A DNA stretch of 64,000 nucleotides from CAIKLP01 sp965279595 (GTDB taxonomy: Bacteria > Bacteroidota > Bacteroidia > Sphingobacteriales > Sphingobacteriaceae): positions 744,001-808,000 of the forward strand of contig OZ257246.1 in NCBI GenBank assembly GCA_965279595.1, read 5' to 3'. Under the pieces are notes generated by a model. It was given only the letters and a program-made list of their open reading frames with translations. It was not told where the DNA came from and searched no databases. The position numbers were made by a program, and so were the translations under genes. Numbering within the stretch: the first letter of the stretch is position 1; every line of letters starts with the position of its first letter. Below, in pieces: positions 1-9,368 of the stretch.

Positions 1-142
1 TCATATTTTCTCCTAAACTTTCCCATTTCTCTACACCTCCAATTATTTTCGGATAACCATGTAGAACAAACATAATTCCTATTCCAATTCTAATTAAAAG
101 GAGGGCAGTGTTTTTATATTTTATTAATCCTGAAAATATCAT
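1..142 (-). CDS. DoxX family membrane protein (N-terminal fragment)
   Basis: Reading the minus strand from the ATG at 140-142 gives an open frame that runs off the left edge of the window, so only the first 47 codons are visible. The translation has a hydrophobic first helix with the phrase RIGIGIMFVLHGYPK, then GGVEKWESLG. That is the usual start of DoxX-family inner-membrane proteins (first helix with a conserved H-G-x-x-K, then a W-x-x-L-G loop). DoxX proteins are small four-helix membrane proteins linked loosely to redox or thiol stress; the substrate here is unknown. Ten bases separate it from the downstream peptidase gene on the same strand, so its 3' part lies outside the window while its start abuts the stop of the neighbour. 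Confidence 0.7.
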   Translation of the reverse strand, partial: MIFSGLIKYKNTALLLIRIGIGIMFVLHGYPKIIGGVEKWESLGENM

Positions 143-152
143 AATGAAATTA

Positions 153-1049
153 TTATTGTTGAAAATTAATGGTGTTCTCTTTCATTTCAAATTTACAATT
201 GCAGCCCATTTTCAATGCGAAATTATATTCTAAATGGCCACTTGGAAAATCAAAATAAACTGGGAAGTTATATTTGTTTGTGTATGTTAAAATAATATCC
301 TCTATAGAATAACCAAATGGAACTTCATTATCACGCATTGCGGTCATGCCCCCTATAACTAATGCTTTCAGACCTTTTAGCTTTCCACTTCTATCTAAAC
401 TGATCATCATTCTGTCCATGTGATAAAGGTATTCATCTAGATCTTCTAAGAATAAAATTTTTCCATTTGTATCAATATCACTTTCACTTCCTTGCAATGA
501 AAAAATTAGAGATAAATTACCTCCTACTAATTGTCCTTCAGCATTTCCGTTTTTATTTTTCGGATGCATATTGAATGAACAATTATTTTCCTCTCCCATT
601 AAAGCACGTTGCAAAGAATATAAAGTTTCATGCTCCATATTTTTTGGAAATAAAGATGGCATAGAAGAATGGATACTTGCAACGCCCAATCTATTCAAAT
701 GAGAATGAATGACCGTTACATCGCTAAAGCCGCAAATCCATTTTGGATTTTTTAAAAACCTTTCAAAATTTAAACCATCAATGATACGAACCGTACCATA
801 ACCTCCCCTTGCGCAAAGAATTGCATGAACAGATTCGTCATCCATAAATTCTTGCAAATTTTGAAGGCGAACTTGGTCAGTTCCCGCAAATTGATTTTCT
901 TCAGCACCTATTGAATTTCCCAATTTTACCTTTAAACCCCAGTTTTGGAGCATTTCAATGGTAAAATGAAGAGCATCAGCATTGATTTTACGGGCAGTAC
1001 TTAAAATACCAACCGTATCTCCTTTTTTCAAATTTCTTGGAATGAGCAT
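153..1049 (-). CDS. S66-family LD-carboxypeptidase (LdcA/MccF-like)
   Basis: A 298-residue protein of normal length for peptidase family S66. These cytoplasmic enzymes cleave the L,D-bond before the terminal D-Ala of recycled murein tetrapeptides, or amide bonds in microcin-type compounds. The family's catalytic triad can be placed by eye: the nucleophile Ser109 in GFSDVT, Glu202 in LFLEDLDEY, and His272 in PSGHLEYN. The N-terminal half has the expected P-x-x-L-K-x-G-D-x-V-G-I-x-x-x-A pattern and an ARGGYG loop at 80-85. There is no signal peptide, fitting a cytosolic murein-recycling role. The gene is divergent from metG, and the DoxX gene lies just downstream on the same strand. The choice between LdcA and MccF activity cannot be made from sequence alone. 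Confidence 0.9.
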   Translation of the reverse strand: MLIPRNLKKGDTVGILSTARKINADALHFTIEMLQNWGLKVKLGNSIGAEENQFAGTDQVRLQNLQEFMDDESVHAILCARGGYGTVRIIDGLNFERFLKNPKWICGFSDVTVIHSHLNRLGVASIHSSMPSLFPKNMEHETLYSLQRALMGEENNCSFNMHPKNKNGNAEGQLVGGNLSLIFSLQGSESDIDTNGKILFLEDLDEYLYHMDRMMISLDRSGKLKGLKALVIGGMTAMRDNEVPFGYSIEDIILTYTNKYNFPVYFDFPSGHLEYNFALKMGCNCKFEMKENTINFQQ

Positions 1050-1098
1050 TACATCTAAAGCATTATCTTTGGCAAATTATAAATATAAAATCAAAATT

Positions 1099-3132
1099 TT
1101 GGAAGATCGTTTTAAAAGATATACTGTTACCGCTGCTTTACCATATGCAAATGGCCCAGTTCATATTGGTCATTTGGCTGGATGTTACTTACCTGCAGAT
1201 ATTTATGTTCGCTATTTAAGGTCGAAAGGGAAAGATGTTAAATTTATTTGTGGCTCTGATGAACATGGAGTTGCTATTACTATCAAAGCAAAAAAAGAAG
1301 GAATCAGTCCACAACAAGTGATTGATAAATACCATAAAATGATGGGCGACTCTTTTAAAGAGTTTGGAATTTCTTTTGATGTTTATTCAAGAACCTCTGC
1401 AAAGGTTCACCATGAAACTGCTTCTGAATTTTTTACAAATTTGTATGAAAAAAATATTTTCACGGAAGAAACTACAGAACAATATTATGATGATGAAGCT
1501 AAACAATTTTTAGCAGATAGATATATCAATGGTACTTGTCCGAATTGTGGAAATGAAAATGCTTATGGTGATCAATGTGAAAATTGTGGCTCTACTCTTA
1601 ATCCAACTGATTTAATTAATCCACGTTCTACTTTATCTGGTGCAACTCCAATTTTAAAAACAACTAAAAATTGGTTTCTTCCTTTAGATAAAATGCAAGG
1701 CGATGTTGAAAAATATATAGAATCGCATAAAGACTGGAAAGCCAATGTATATGGGCAATGCAAGTCGTGGTTGACACAAGGCTTGCAACCTAGAGCCATG
1801 ACAAGAGATTTGGATTGGGGAGTAAAAGTGCCCTTAAAAGAAGCAGCAGGTAAAGTGCTATATGTATGGTTTGATGCACCTATTGGATATATTTCCGCAA
1901 CAAAAGAATTAACTCCAGATTGGGAAAAATATTGGAAAGAAAAAGATAGCAAGCTTGTTCATTTTATTGGGAAAGACAATATCGTTTTTCATTGTATTAT
2001 TTTCCCAGCTATATTAATGGCGCATGGCGATTATATTTTAGCAGATAACGTTCCTGCCAATGAGTTTTTAAATTTAGAAGGAGATAAAATTTCTACTTCA
2101 AGAAATTGGGCAGTTTGGTTGCATGAATATTTATCAGACTTTAAAGAGAAGCAAGATGTGTTGCGTTATGTGCTTTGTGCAAACGCGCCTGAAACCAAAG
2201 ACAATGATTTTACTTGGAAAGATTTTCAAGCAAGAAACAATAATGAGTTAGTTGCAATTTTTGGAAATTTCATTAACCGTGTAGTTGTTTTGAGTCATAA
2301 ATATTTTGATGGTAAAGCAAATGCTATTGAAAATTTAACGGAATATGATCATCAAGTATTAGCAGAATTAGCTAGCTATCCAGCTAAAATTTCAGCATCT
2401 ATTGAACAATATAGATTCCGTGAAGCCTTAGCAGAATTAATGAATGTAGCCCGTTTGGGAAATAAATATTTAGCTGACACTGAACCTTGGAAAATAATTA
2501 AAGAAGATGAAACTAGAGTAAAAACTATTTTAGCTATTGCTTTACAAATTTCAGCCAACTTAGCCATTCTTTCAGAACCATTCTTACCTTTCACTTCTTC
2601 GAAATTATTCTCCATGTTGAATTTAAAAAATAAAACGTGGGATGAAGCTGGTTCATCTAATTTAATTTTAGCAGGTCATCAATTAGCTGAAGGAAGTTTA
2701 TTGTTTGATAAAATTGAAGACACACAAATGGATGAACAATTACAAAAACTATCAAATTCAAAAATGGAAAATGAATTAGCAAATGCAACAGTGGAAGCTG
2801 CTAAAGAAAATATTTCATTTGAAGAATTTAGTAAAAATGATATTCGTATTGGAACAATTTTAGAAGCAGAGAAAGTAGCGAAAACAAAAAAATTACTGAA
2901 ACTAAAAATTGATACGGGTATTGACCAACGTACAGTAGTTTCAGGTATTGCAGAATATTATGAGCCCGAACAAATCATCGGACAACAAGTTTGCATATTA
3001 GTTAATTTGGCACCAAGAGATATAAAAGGAATAACTTCACAAGGAATGATTTTAATGGCTGAAAATGCCGATGGCAGTTTAGCATTTGTAGCACCTAACA
3101 AAGCCATTGTTAATGGTGGTTCAGTGAAATAA
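1099..3132 (+). CDS. metG: Methionyl-tRNA synthetase with fused C-terminal tRNA-binding domain
   Basis: Class Ia aminoacyl-tRNA synthetase that charges tRNA-Met with methionine. Counting from the TTG at 1099, the HIGH signature is at residues 22-25, a zinc knuckle of two C-x2-C pairs at about 147-163, and the KMSKS loop, here KISTS, at 330-334. The last 100 residues (from about 575) form an EMAP-II/Trbp111-like OB-fold tRNA-binding domain, as in dimeric bacterial MetG. The open frame extends upstream to ATG codons at 982 and 1042, but these lie inside the divergently transcribed peptidase gene and encode no recognisable MetG residues. Homologous Bacteroidota enzymes begin a few residues before RYTVTAALPYANGP. 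TTG at 1099 gives that length exactly, so I prefer it; this start remains an inference. Confidence 0.93.
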   Translation: MEDRFKRYTVTAALPYANGPVHIGHLAGCYLPADIYVRYLRSKGKDVKFICGSDEHGVAITIKAKKEGISPQQVIDKYHKMMGDSFKEFGISFDVYSRTSAKVHHETASEFFTNLYEKNIFTEETTEQYYDDEAKQFLADRYINGTCPNCGNENAYGDQCENCGSTLNPTDLINPRSTLSGATPILKTTKNWFLPLDKMQGDVEKYIESHKDWKANVYGQCKSWLTQGLQPRAMTRDLDWGVKVPLKEAAGKVLYVWFDAPIGYISATKELTPDWEKYWKEKDSKLVHFIGKDNIVFHCIIFPAILMAHGDYILADNVPANEFLNLEGDKISTSRNWAVWLHEYLSDFKEKQDVLRYVLCANAPETKDNDFTWKDFQARNNNELVAIFGNFINRVVVLSHKYFDGKANAIENLTEYDHQVLAELASYPAKISASIEQYRFREALAELMNVARLGNKYLADTEPWKIIKEDETRVKTILAIALQISANLAILSEPFLPFTSSKLFSMLNLKNKTWDEAGSSNLILAGHQLAEGSLLFDKIEDTQMDEQLQKLSNSKMENELANATVEAAKENISFEEFSKNDIRIGTILEAEKVAKTKKLLKLKIDTGIDQRTVVSGIAEYYEPEQIIGQQVCILVNLAPRDIKGITSQGMILMAENADGSLAFVAPNKAIVNGGSVK

Positions 3133-3141
3133 TATATTCTT

Positions 3142-3191
3142 AAGATTATTTGTTGAATAGAAAAACGATTGACTACTCAACAAATAATCTT
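3142..3191. terminator. Bidirectional terminator hairpin between metG and the amylase gene
   Basis: A perfect 15-base inverted repeat (3142-3156 against 3177-3191) with a 20-base loop lies between the convergent metG and amylase genes. The right arm overlaps the last codons of the amylase. The loop and flanks are A/T-rich, so it could end transcripts from either side. Confidence 0.6.
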
Positions 3192-5731
3192 TCTGTTTGA
3201 ACAAAATTATTGTTTGTTACTTTCACAAAATATAATCCAGAATTCCAATTGCTCAATGAAATTGCCTTTTGCAAATTTTGAATTTCTGAAGCGTGAATTC
3301 GTTTTCCTAAGACATCATAAATTTCAATTCTAGTAATTCCAATTGTTAATCCTTTCAAATTTACAATCACATTTTCTTTTGCTGGATTAGGCTTCAAAGT
3401 CAATAAGAATGGCTGTTTCGTGAATTCGACAATTCCATTTGCATTGCTATTTACTAATTGAAGTATCCATGTTTTCTTAGCTTTTAAATTTTGACTCAAT
3501 GCCTGCCAATTGCTGAAACCACCATTGCTATTTATTTCAATTGTACCGAAAGATTGATCTGAAAATAATTCCTTTACATTATAAATTCCAGCAGTTAGTG
3601 AAGAAATAGGAATAGTTAAACTATCGCTTATTGAAACATTATCAAAATTTGAAATAACCAAAACAGCTTCTTGATTATAAACTCTGGCATAAGCTAAGGT
3701 GTTGGGATTATTACTTTGCACATCCAACAAATATCCTCTTCTTAATGGCAATGAATTATTTCTAATTTGAATTAATTTTTTATAATGATTCAACAGAGAA
3801 TTATTATTTGAACTCATGCTAGCTACATTGTTGGTCAGATAATTTGCACCTAATGCATTCCAAGGATTGTGGGCACTAAAACCACTGTTAGCACCTGCTG
3901 TCCATTGCATAGGCTTTCTTTTATTTTCATCAGCTCCTGAACCAATCATTCCTAATTCTTCACCATAATAAATATAAGGAACGCCAGGCATCGTTAAATA
4001 AAGAGAAGCAGCTAATTTCATTTTACTAGTATCAGAAGCAAGTTGAGTATAGACTCTATCCATATCATGATTAGTTAAAAATGTTCCCATTTGCAAACGA
4101 GGGTAGGCATTTTGCACAACTTGTAATTGATTTCTAATTCCTGCAGAAGAAGCTGCATTCACACCATTGAGTATTGCTCCTGCCAATTCAAATTCAAAAC
4201 AATTATCTAAACGATTATTCTGAACATAAGGAATTACACTTGCGGTATTAGACCAAACTTCACCAATAGTATATGCAGTAGAGTCGGTGCTTTTATATGA
4301 AGTATTGAAATCATGAAGAAGGTTAAAATTCTCAGCTGTGTTTTCTAAAATAGTTCCATCTTCATCTAAGTATTTAACGGCATCTAATCTAAATCCATCT
4401 ACTCCTTTATTCAACCAAAAATTACTGACATTAAAAATTTCTTGTTTCACTGGTGCATATTCATAATTTAAATCAGGCATTCCATCATAAAACAATCCAT
4501 AATAATAACTACCATTTCTGCTATGCCAAACATTTTGGCCCCAAGGACCAGTAAAACCAGGATTGGTATTTTTCCAAACATACCAATCGCGATAGCCATT
4601 TGAACTGGTAGCTGATTGCATAAACCAAGGATGTTGATTGGATGTATGGTTCATCACAAAATCAATAATAATTTTAATTCCATGAGCGTGCGCGCTATCA
4701 ATTAATTCTTGAAAATCTGCCATCGTTCCATAATCTGGTTCTGTTGCATAATAATCAGTAACATCATAACCATGGTAACTGGGAGAAGCCATCATTGGCA
4801 TTAACCATAAGGCTGTAATACCTAAATCTGTTGATGTTGCGGGATTGCCATCATTTAAATAATTGAGCTTTTGTATGATGCCTTGAAAATCTCCGATACC
4901 ATCATTGTTGCTATCATAAAAACTTCTAACAAACAATTCATAAAACACTGCATCATTCCACCAATGTGTTTTATAGTTTGTTGAAATACTTGGATCACAA
5001 ATTTCACAGCTTGAAAAACAATAGCTAGGTAATTTTGAATTGCCAACCAATGCAGAAAAAGTTCTCACTTGCTTTCCTGTCAAACTATCAAAACTTGAAC
5101 AATTACTTAATATGTTTTCTGCATCAGCAATTGTATTACCATTCACAAATAAATAATGATAATTGCCAGTTGCAATTGCTAAACTAATTTCATAAGTACT
5201 ATCCCCATTTAAATCTTCTAATTTTATAGTTGAAGGATTCCAATCATTTGCAAACCCTGCTTCAGTTTGAAAATCACCCATCACATGAATGCCATTTGGA
5301 GAAACCACCTTGCCTCTCATATTCACTGAAAATAATACTTGCGCATTACATTGATTAAACACAATAGTTGGTAAGACTAAATTATTAGTGATACTAAGCT
5401 GTCTATTAAATGTGCTACCTACTGAACAATCACTTGGAGGATTTTCTGCGCCAGTCCATGAATTTCCGTTGATGAATTTGTATTCATAAGTACCTGCAGG
5501 AATACTAATATTGATTTCATAAATACCATCTGTATTTGCATCTGTCATTAAAGTTGTTGATGGATCCCAATCACCTGCAAAGCCAGCTTCCGATTGAAAA
5601 TTTCCTGCCACATGAATACCTTGTGGAGAAACAATTTCATTTCGCATATCCACTTTGAGTGTAAGAGAAAAATTCTGTGCGAATAAAGTAAATGGTGATA
5701 AAGCTAAAAATAGAAATGCCTTTATATACAT
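3173..5731 (-). CDS. Secreted GH13 alpha-amylase with T9SS sorting domain
   Basis: Extracellular glycoside hydrolase of family GH13 acting on alpha-1,4-glucans. I start at the ATG at 5731 because it begins directly with a signal peptide (MYIKAFLFLALSPFTLFAQ); a longer frame to 5764 adds 11 residues with no such character. Two tandem E-set/starch-binding-like repeats follow at about 20-124 and 129-239, both with G-I-H-V-x-G-x-F and W-x-P-S-T. In the catalytic barrel all four GH13 motifs are visible: DFVMNH (357-362), GFRLDAVKY with nucleophile Asp450, GEVW with acid Glu491, and TNHD with Asp556. The end (from about 775) is a T9SS type A sorting domain with LKPNP and a final beta-strand module. 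A tRNA-Arg gene lies 45 bases upstream. Likely used for starch or glycogen breakdown at the cell surface. Confidence 0.93.
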   Translation of the reverse strand: MYIKAFLFLALSPFTLFAQNFSLTLKVDMRNEIVSPQGIHVAGNFQSEAGFAGDWDPSTTLMTDANTDGIYEINISIPAGTYEYKFINGNSWTGAENPPSDCSVGSTFNRQLSITNNLVLPTIVFNQCNAQVLFSVNMRGKVVSPNGIHVMGDFQTEAGFANDWNPSTIKLEDLNGDSTYEISLAIATGNYHYLFVNGNTIADAENILSNCSSFDSLTGKQVRTFSALVGNSKLPSYCFSSCEICDPSISTNYKTHWWNDAVFYELFVRSFYDSNNDGIGDFQGIIQKLNYLNDGNPATSTDLGITALWLMPMMASPSYHGYDVTDYYATEPDYGTMADFQELIDSAHAHGIKIIIDFVMNHTSNQHPWFMQSATSSNGYRDWYVWKNTNPGFTGPWGQNVWHSRNGSYYYGLFYDGMPDLNYEYAPVKQEIFNVSNFWLNKGVDGFRLDAVKYLDEDGTILENTAENFNLLHDFNTSYKSTDSTAYTIGEVWSNTASVIPYVQNNRLDNCFEFELAGAILNGVNAASSAGIRNQLQVVQNAYPRLQMGTFLTNHDMDRVYTQLASDTSKMKLAASLYLTMPGVPYIYYGEELGMIGSGADENKRKPMQWTAGANSGFSAHNPWNALGANYLTNNVASMSSNNNSLLNHYKKLIQIRNNSLPLRRGYLLDVQSNNPNTLAYARVYNQEAVLVISNFDNVSISDSLTIPISSLTAGIYNVKELFSDQSFGTIEINSNGGFSNWQALSQNLKAKKTWILQLVNSNANGIVEFTKQPFLLTLKPNPAKENVIVNLKGLTIGITRIEIYDVLGKRIHASEIQNLQKAISLSNWNSGLYFVKVTNNNFVQTERLFVE

Positions 5732-5775
5732 ATGGCTGTTTTTCAAATAGCAACAACAATTCATTGCTTTTGTTG

Positions 5776-5847
5776 TGACCCCTACAGGAATCGAACCTGT
5801 ACCGAGAGAACCGGAATCTCACATTCTATCCATTAAACTAAAGGGTC
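5776..5847 (-). tRNA. tRNA-Arg (anticodon CCG)
   Basis: The minus strand folds as a tRNA: acceptor GACCCTT pairs with AGGGGTC (one G-T pair), the T arm ACAGG-TTCGATT-CCTGT is perfect, and the anticodon loop TTCCGGT places CCG at positions 34-36, reading the Arg codon CGG. The anticodon stem has one T-T mismatch at its outer end. The discriminator base is A and CCA is not encoded. Confidence 0.92.
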
Positions 5848-5864
5848 AGTGATTTAGTTAAGAG

Positions 5865-5872
5865 CAAATATA
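5865..5872 (-). promoter_or_regulatory. Bacteroidota-type -7 box for tRNA-Arg(CCG)
   Basis: On the minus strand TATATTTG matches the Bacteroidota sigma-ABfr -7 consensus TAnnTTTG and lies 17 bases before the 5' end of the mature tRNA. No clear -33 TTTG is seen at the expected distance. Read-through from here could also serve the amylase gene. Confidence 0.45.
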
Positions 5873-6051
5873 TGAATTATACGGTTTTTATGTCGCATGA
5901 TAAATTCAGATGAGGCTTATTACTTATCAATCTGATATCCAAATCGAATTATTACAAACACCTATGAAAAGGCAGTATTCACCTTGATTCCAGAGTGCAA
6001 ATTTCTCAAATGGCTTATTAAAGTTATATTTATAAATTAAACTCTAACCTT

Positions 6052-9000
6052 ATGATTAAAAAAAATCTACTCTACCTATTCTTATTGACAGTATTCTGTA
6101 TATCAGATTCATTTGCACAAACAATAGTTACCATACCAACTGCTAACACAGCAGGAGCAGGTGCTAATGCAACCATCAGAAGAAAGCCGCTCGGAAGCAA
6201 CCGTTCATATGAGCGTACCGCAATTAGATATAGCAAAAATGAAATTGGACTTTTAGGAAATATTTCAGGAATTGCATTTTATTGTGATACAGTATTAAGT
6301 CCAGGTAAAACGGCAGTTAAAATTTATATTAAGGAAGTTGCTGATACAACTTTTAGTGCTGCTACAACTGTTGCAACAGAAGAAAGCAATGCACAAATAG
6401 TTTTTGCGGATACTCTGTTTGCTAGTTCCTTTATTAAAAACACATGGGTGCCAATTGTTTTTAGTAGTCCATTTTTACATGCCAACCAAAGTGCAATAGA
6501 AATAATTATTGAAACCAATTCAGGTGGATTAAATGGTACAGACCTAACTCAATTAGCAAAAGGATTTCGTTATTCAAGTAAAGGTGGTACAATTAATAGC
6601 ACTCAATATTGGCAAAGCAATGCGAACAGTTCAACAATTCCAGTTGGAAATGGAACGCTAACAAATAATCGCCCTAATATTCAACTAACAATTACAAGTG
6701 CACCTGCTTGTGTGGCTCCACCAAATGCAGGAACAGTAATAAGTACCTCCAATTCAATTTGTGCAAATACCAATTTCACTTTATCATTGAATGGAACAAG
6801 TACTGGATTAGGATTATCTTATCAATGGTTTTCTTCAATTAATAATATTGCATTTGATACTATTGTTGGCGCAAATCAACCGAGTTTAATTGCTAATCAA
6901 AGCATAAGTAAATATTATACTTGTGTGGTTACTTGTAACGGACAAAAAGATACTGCAACGGTTTTAAATATCAGTATGAATCCTTTTTATTTATGTTATT
7001 GCAGCACTGGTTTAGGTGGCAATTGTACAGGTGGACAAGGCACTGCCATTGATTCTGTTTCATTCACTGGAACTACTTTGATTAAAGGTAATTCAGGTTG
7101 TTCAGTTAACAGTTATGTGAGTTACCCAGCAAGTGGAAATACCACAGCGAACTTAACGCAAGGTGAAACATATGTATTGAGTAATAAATTTTTAGGAAAT
7201 GTAAAGGCATCTGTTTGGATTGATTATAATGGCAATGGTGTTTTTGAAAACTCAGAATGGAAACAAATTTGCATTACATCAGCAACAGGTTCTGTAATTT
7301 CAAACAACATTAATATTCCAATTAATGCAACAACAGGTTTTATTGGAATGCGAATTAGATCAAGAGCTTTTACTGCACAAAATGATTCAACATCAGCATG
7401 TGCTAATTTTGGAAACTCAGGTGAGACTGAAGATTATATTGTTAATATAATCGCAGCTTCAGCATGTACTAGTCCTCCTACTGCAGGAGTTTTAAATGCA
7501 ACTGATACATTAACTTGTAGTGGAAGTGTAGTTGCTTTCAGCATTACAGGAAACAGTAATGGAAGTGGACAAACTTATGAATGGTTGAGTTCAACAGACG
7601 GCATTAATTATACAACTGTTGTTGGTGCAAATGATAAATTTTATAGTGCAACAATTAATACGAATACTTTTTATAAATGCAAAATAACATGTAATGCCTT
7701 TAGTAGTTTTACAAATGCAAAACATATAGTATTAAAACCTTATTACAATTGTTATTGCATAACAGGAATTGGTGGAAATTGTGCGCAACAAGCTACAGCT
7801 ATTGATTCTATTGCCATTGAGGGAACCAGCTTTTTAAATGCAGGCACAGGATGTAGCCCAACCTATTATACAGCCTATCCAGATAGTGGAAATACAACTG
7901 CTGTTTTATTGCAAGGTACTAGCTATGTCATGAAAACAAAATTCAATGGAGCTGTTCGTGCTTCGGTTTGGATAGATTACAATCACAATGGAAAATATGA
8001 TAACATTGAATGGCAACAAATTTGTGTGAACTCAACTGCCAATGTAGAGCAAATCATGAATTTAATTATTCCGTCAAATGCACTAATTGGAAAAACAGGA
8101 ATGCGAATTCGTTCGAGAGCTAGTGCTGGTGCCAATGATTCTACTTCTGCTTGTGCTGCATTTGGCACAGGAGAAACGGAAGATTATATCATTAATATTG
8201 GACAAGCATTACCATGTACACAACCTCCAAATGCTGGTACAACTATTAGCACTCTATCCGTTGTTTGTCCAGGCACCCCAGTTATTTTTAATATAACTGG
8301 TAACAGTAGTGGAATTGGACAAAGCTATCAATGGATTTATTCAACAGATGGCATCACTTATAAAGATCTACTTTCTGAAAATAATACATTATTACAAGAT
8401 ACCGTTTATGTTAAAGGTTATTATGCATGTGTATCAACTTGTTCAGGTATGAAAGATACTTCAACAATTTCAATCGTAAATGTCAATCCATTTTATAATT
8501 GTTATTGTGTAAGTAACATTGGTGGTAACTGTAATACTTCGGCTACAGCTATTGATTCAGTTGCTCTTGTAAGTACTACTTTAAGTAATTTAAGTTTAGG
8601 TTGTGCACCTAACTATTATACTGCATACCCAGCAGCTGCAAACACAACTGCTACTATGGAGAAAGGTGTGTTATATGAATTACAAACTGTTTTCAGTGGA
8701 GTAGCAAATGCTTCTCTTTGGATTGACTTTGATCATAGTGGAACATTTGATACTACAGAGTGGACACCAGTAATAGATACTTCAATTGCAGGAGTGGTAA
8801 ACAGCAGAATCATTGCAATACCATTGGATGCTAAATTGGGTAAAACTGGTATGCGAATTAGAAGTAGAGCTGTTGCAGGAGTAAATGGAAACACAAATGC
8901 ATGTACTACATTTGGTTCTGGAGAAACAGAAGATTATGTAATCAATATTGATACAGCAGCAATAGTTCAAAGTGTTGCTACTACAAATGTTGATGCGTTT

Positions 9001-9234
9001 TTAAAATTGTATCCAAATCCAGCTTCTACTGAATTAAAAGTAGTTCAACTAAAAGAAAATTTTGGAACATTATTAATTTATGATTTACAAGGAAGGTTAA
9101 TGTTAAATGAAAAATTAAACAGTTATAGTAATAGTATTTCTTTGTTGACTTTAAATAATGGTTTATACATTTATCATTATATCAATGCTCAAAATGAAAA
9201 TGTTTCGAATGGAAAAATTACTGTTTTGAAATAA
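6052..9234 (+). CDS. Secreted cell-surface protein with three Ig-like/GEVED repeats and T9SS sorting domain
   Basis: A 1060-residue exported protein. It starts with a signal peptide ending in SFAQ and an N-terminal jelly-roll-like region to about residue 215. Three copies of a two-part module follow. Each has an Ig-like segment with C-x-x-P-P-x-A-G and Y-x-W-x-x-S, then a GEVED domain with Y-C-Y-C, S-x-W-I-D-Y/F-x-x-x-G, G-M-R-I-R-S-R and G-E-T-E-D-Y-I/V. Conserved cysteines in every copy suggest disulphides. The last 75 residues form a T9SS sorting domain (LKLYPNPAS). GEVED domains occur in Bacteroidota adhesins and secreted enzymes; no catalytic domain is visible, so adhesion or surface-layer function is the best guess. 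A strong terminator follows. Single-gene transcription unit. Confidence 0.88.
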   Translation: MIKKNLLYLFLLTVFCISDSFAQTIVTIPTANTAGAGANATIRRKPLGSNRSYERTAIRYSKNEIGLLGNISGIAFYCDTVLSPGKTAVKIYIKEVADTTFSAATTVATEESNAQIVFADTLFASSFIKNTWVPIVFSSPFLHANQSAIEIIIETNSGGLNGTDLTQLAKGFRYSSKGGTINSTQYWQSNANSSTIPVGNGTLTNNRPNIQLTITSAPACVAPPNAGTVISTSNSICANTNFTLSLNGTSTGLGLSYQWFSSINNIAFDTIVGANQPSLIANQSISKYYTCVVTCNGQKDTATVLNISMNPFYLCYCSTGLGGNCTGGQGTAIDSVSFTGTTLIKGNSGCSVNSYVSYPASGNTTANLTQGETYVLSNKFLGNVKASVWIDYNGNGVFENSEWKQICITSATGSVISNNINIPINATTGFIGMRIRSRAFTAQNDSTSACANFGNSGETEDYIVNIIAASACTSPPTAGVLNATDTLTCSGSVVAFSITGNSNGSGQTYEWLSSTDGINYTTVVGANDKFYSATINTNTFYKCKITCNAFSSFTNAKHIVLKPYYNCYCITGIGGNCAQQATAIDSIAIEGTSFLNAGTGCSPTYYTAYPDSGNTTAVLLQGTSYVMKTKFNGAVRASVWIDYNHNGKYDNIEWQQICVNSTANVEQIMNLIIPSNALIGKTGMRIRSRASAGANDSTSACAAFGTGETEDYIINIGQALPCTQPPNAGTTISTLSVVCPGTPVIFNITGNSSGIGQSYQWIYSTDGITYKDLLSENNTLLQDTVYVKGYYACVSTCSGMKDTSTISIVNVNPFYNCYCVSNIGGNCNTSATAIDSVALVSTTLSNLSLGCAPNYYTAYPAAANTTATMEKGVLYELQTVFSGVANASLWIDFDHSGTFDTTEWTPVIDTSIAGVVNSRIIAIPLDAKLGKTGMRIRSRAVAGVNGNTNACTTFGSGETEDYVINIDTAAIVQSVATTNVDAFLKLYPNPASTELKVVQLKENFGTLLIYDLQGRLMLNEKLNSYSNSISLLTLNNGLYIYHYINAQNENVSNGKITVLK

Positions 9235-9253
9235 CATTTACTTAATTTGATTT

Positions 9254-9282
9254 AAAAGGCTCCAATAGGAGCCTTTTTTTTT
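9254..9282 (+). terminator. Rho-independent terminator after the GEVED protein gene
   Basis: AAGGCTCC and GGAGCCTT pair around an AATA loop and are followed by an uninterrupted run of T, the classic intrinsic terminator layout, 20 bases after the stop codon. Confidence 0.9.
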
Positions 9283-9354
9283 GAAAAATTCTACTTAACT
9301 TGTATTATTCATTTTTAAAATGAAAAATTAACTAATCAAAAATTATTAAAAAAA

Positions 9355-9360
9355 AGGAGG
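9355..9360 (+). promoter_or_regulatory. Perfect AGGAGG ribosome-binding site
   Basis: AGGAGG sits 8 bases before the ATG of the DUF1761 gene. Most genes in this window have only A-rich leaders, as is usual in Bacteroidota, so a full anti-SD match is exceptional and points to high or unusual translation. Confidence 0.6.
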
Positions 9361-9368
9361 ACAAAAAA

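Noticed and set aside
982..1098. N-terminal extension of metG to ATG at 982 or 1042
   Set aside because: It lies within the divergent peptidase gene and its translation has no MetG-like residues; the conserved protein starts at about 1099.
1572..1952. 126-codon minus-strand ORF within metG
   Set aside because: Fully antisense to a conserved part of metG; no independent signals.
5637..5822. Minus-strand ORF overlapping the amylase start and tRNA
   Set aside because: It runs through the tRNA-Arg gene in another frame and is a shadow.
6052..9234. DNA-level tandem repeat or CRISPR-like array
   Set aside because: The repetition is at protein-module level (about 730 bases per unit) and codes for GEVED domains.
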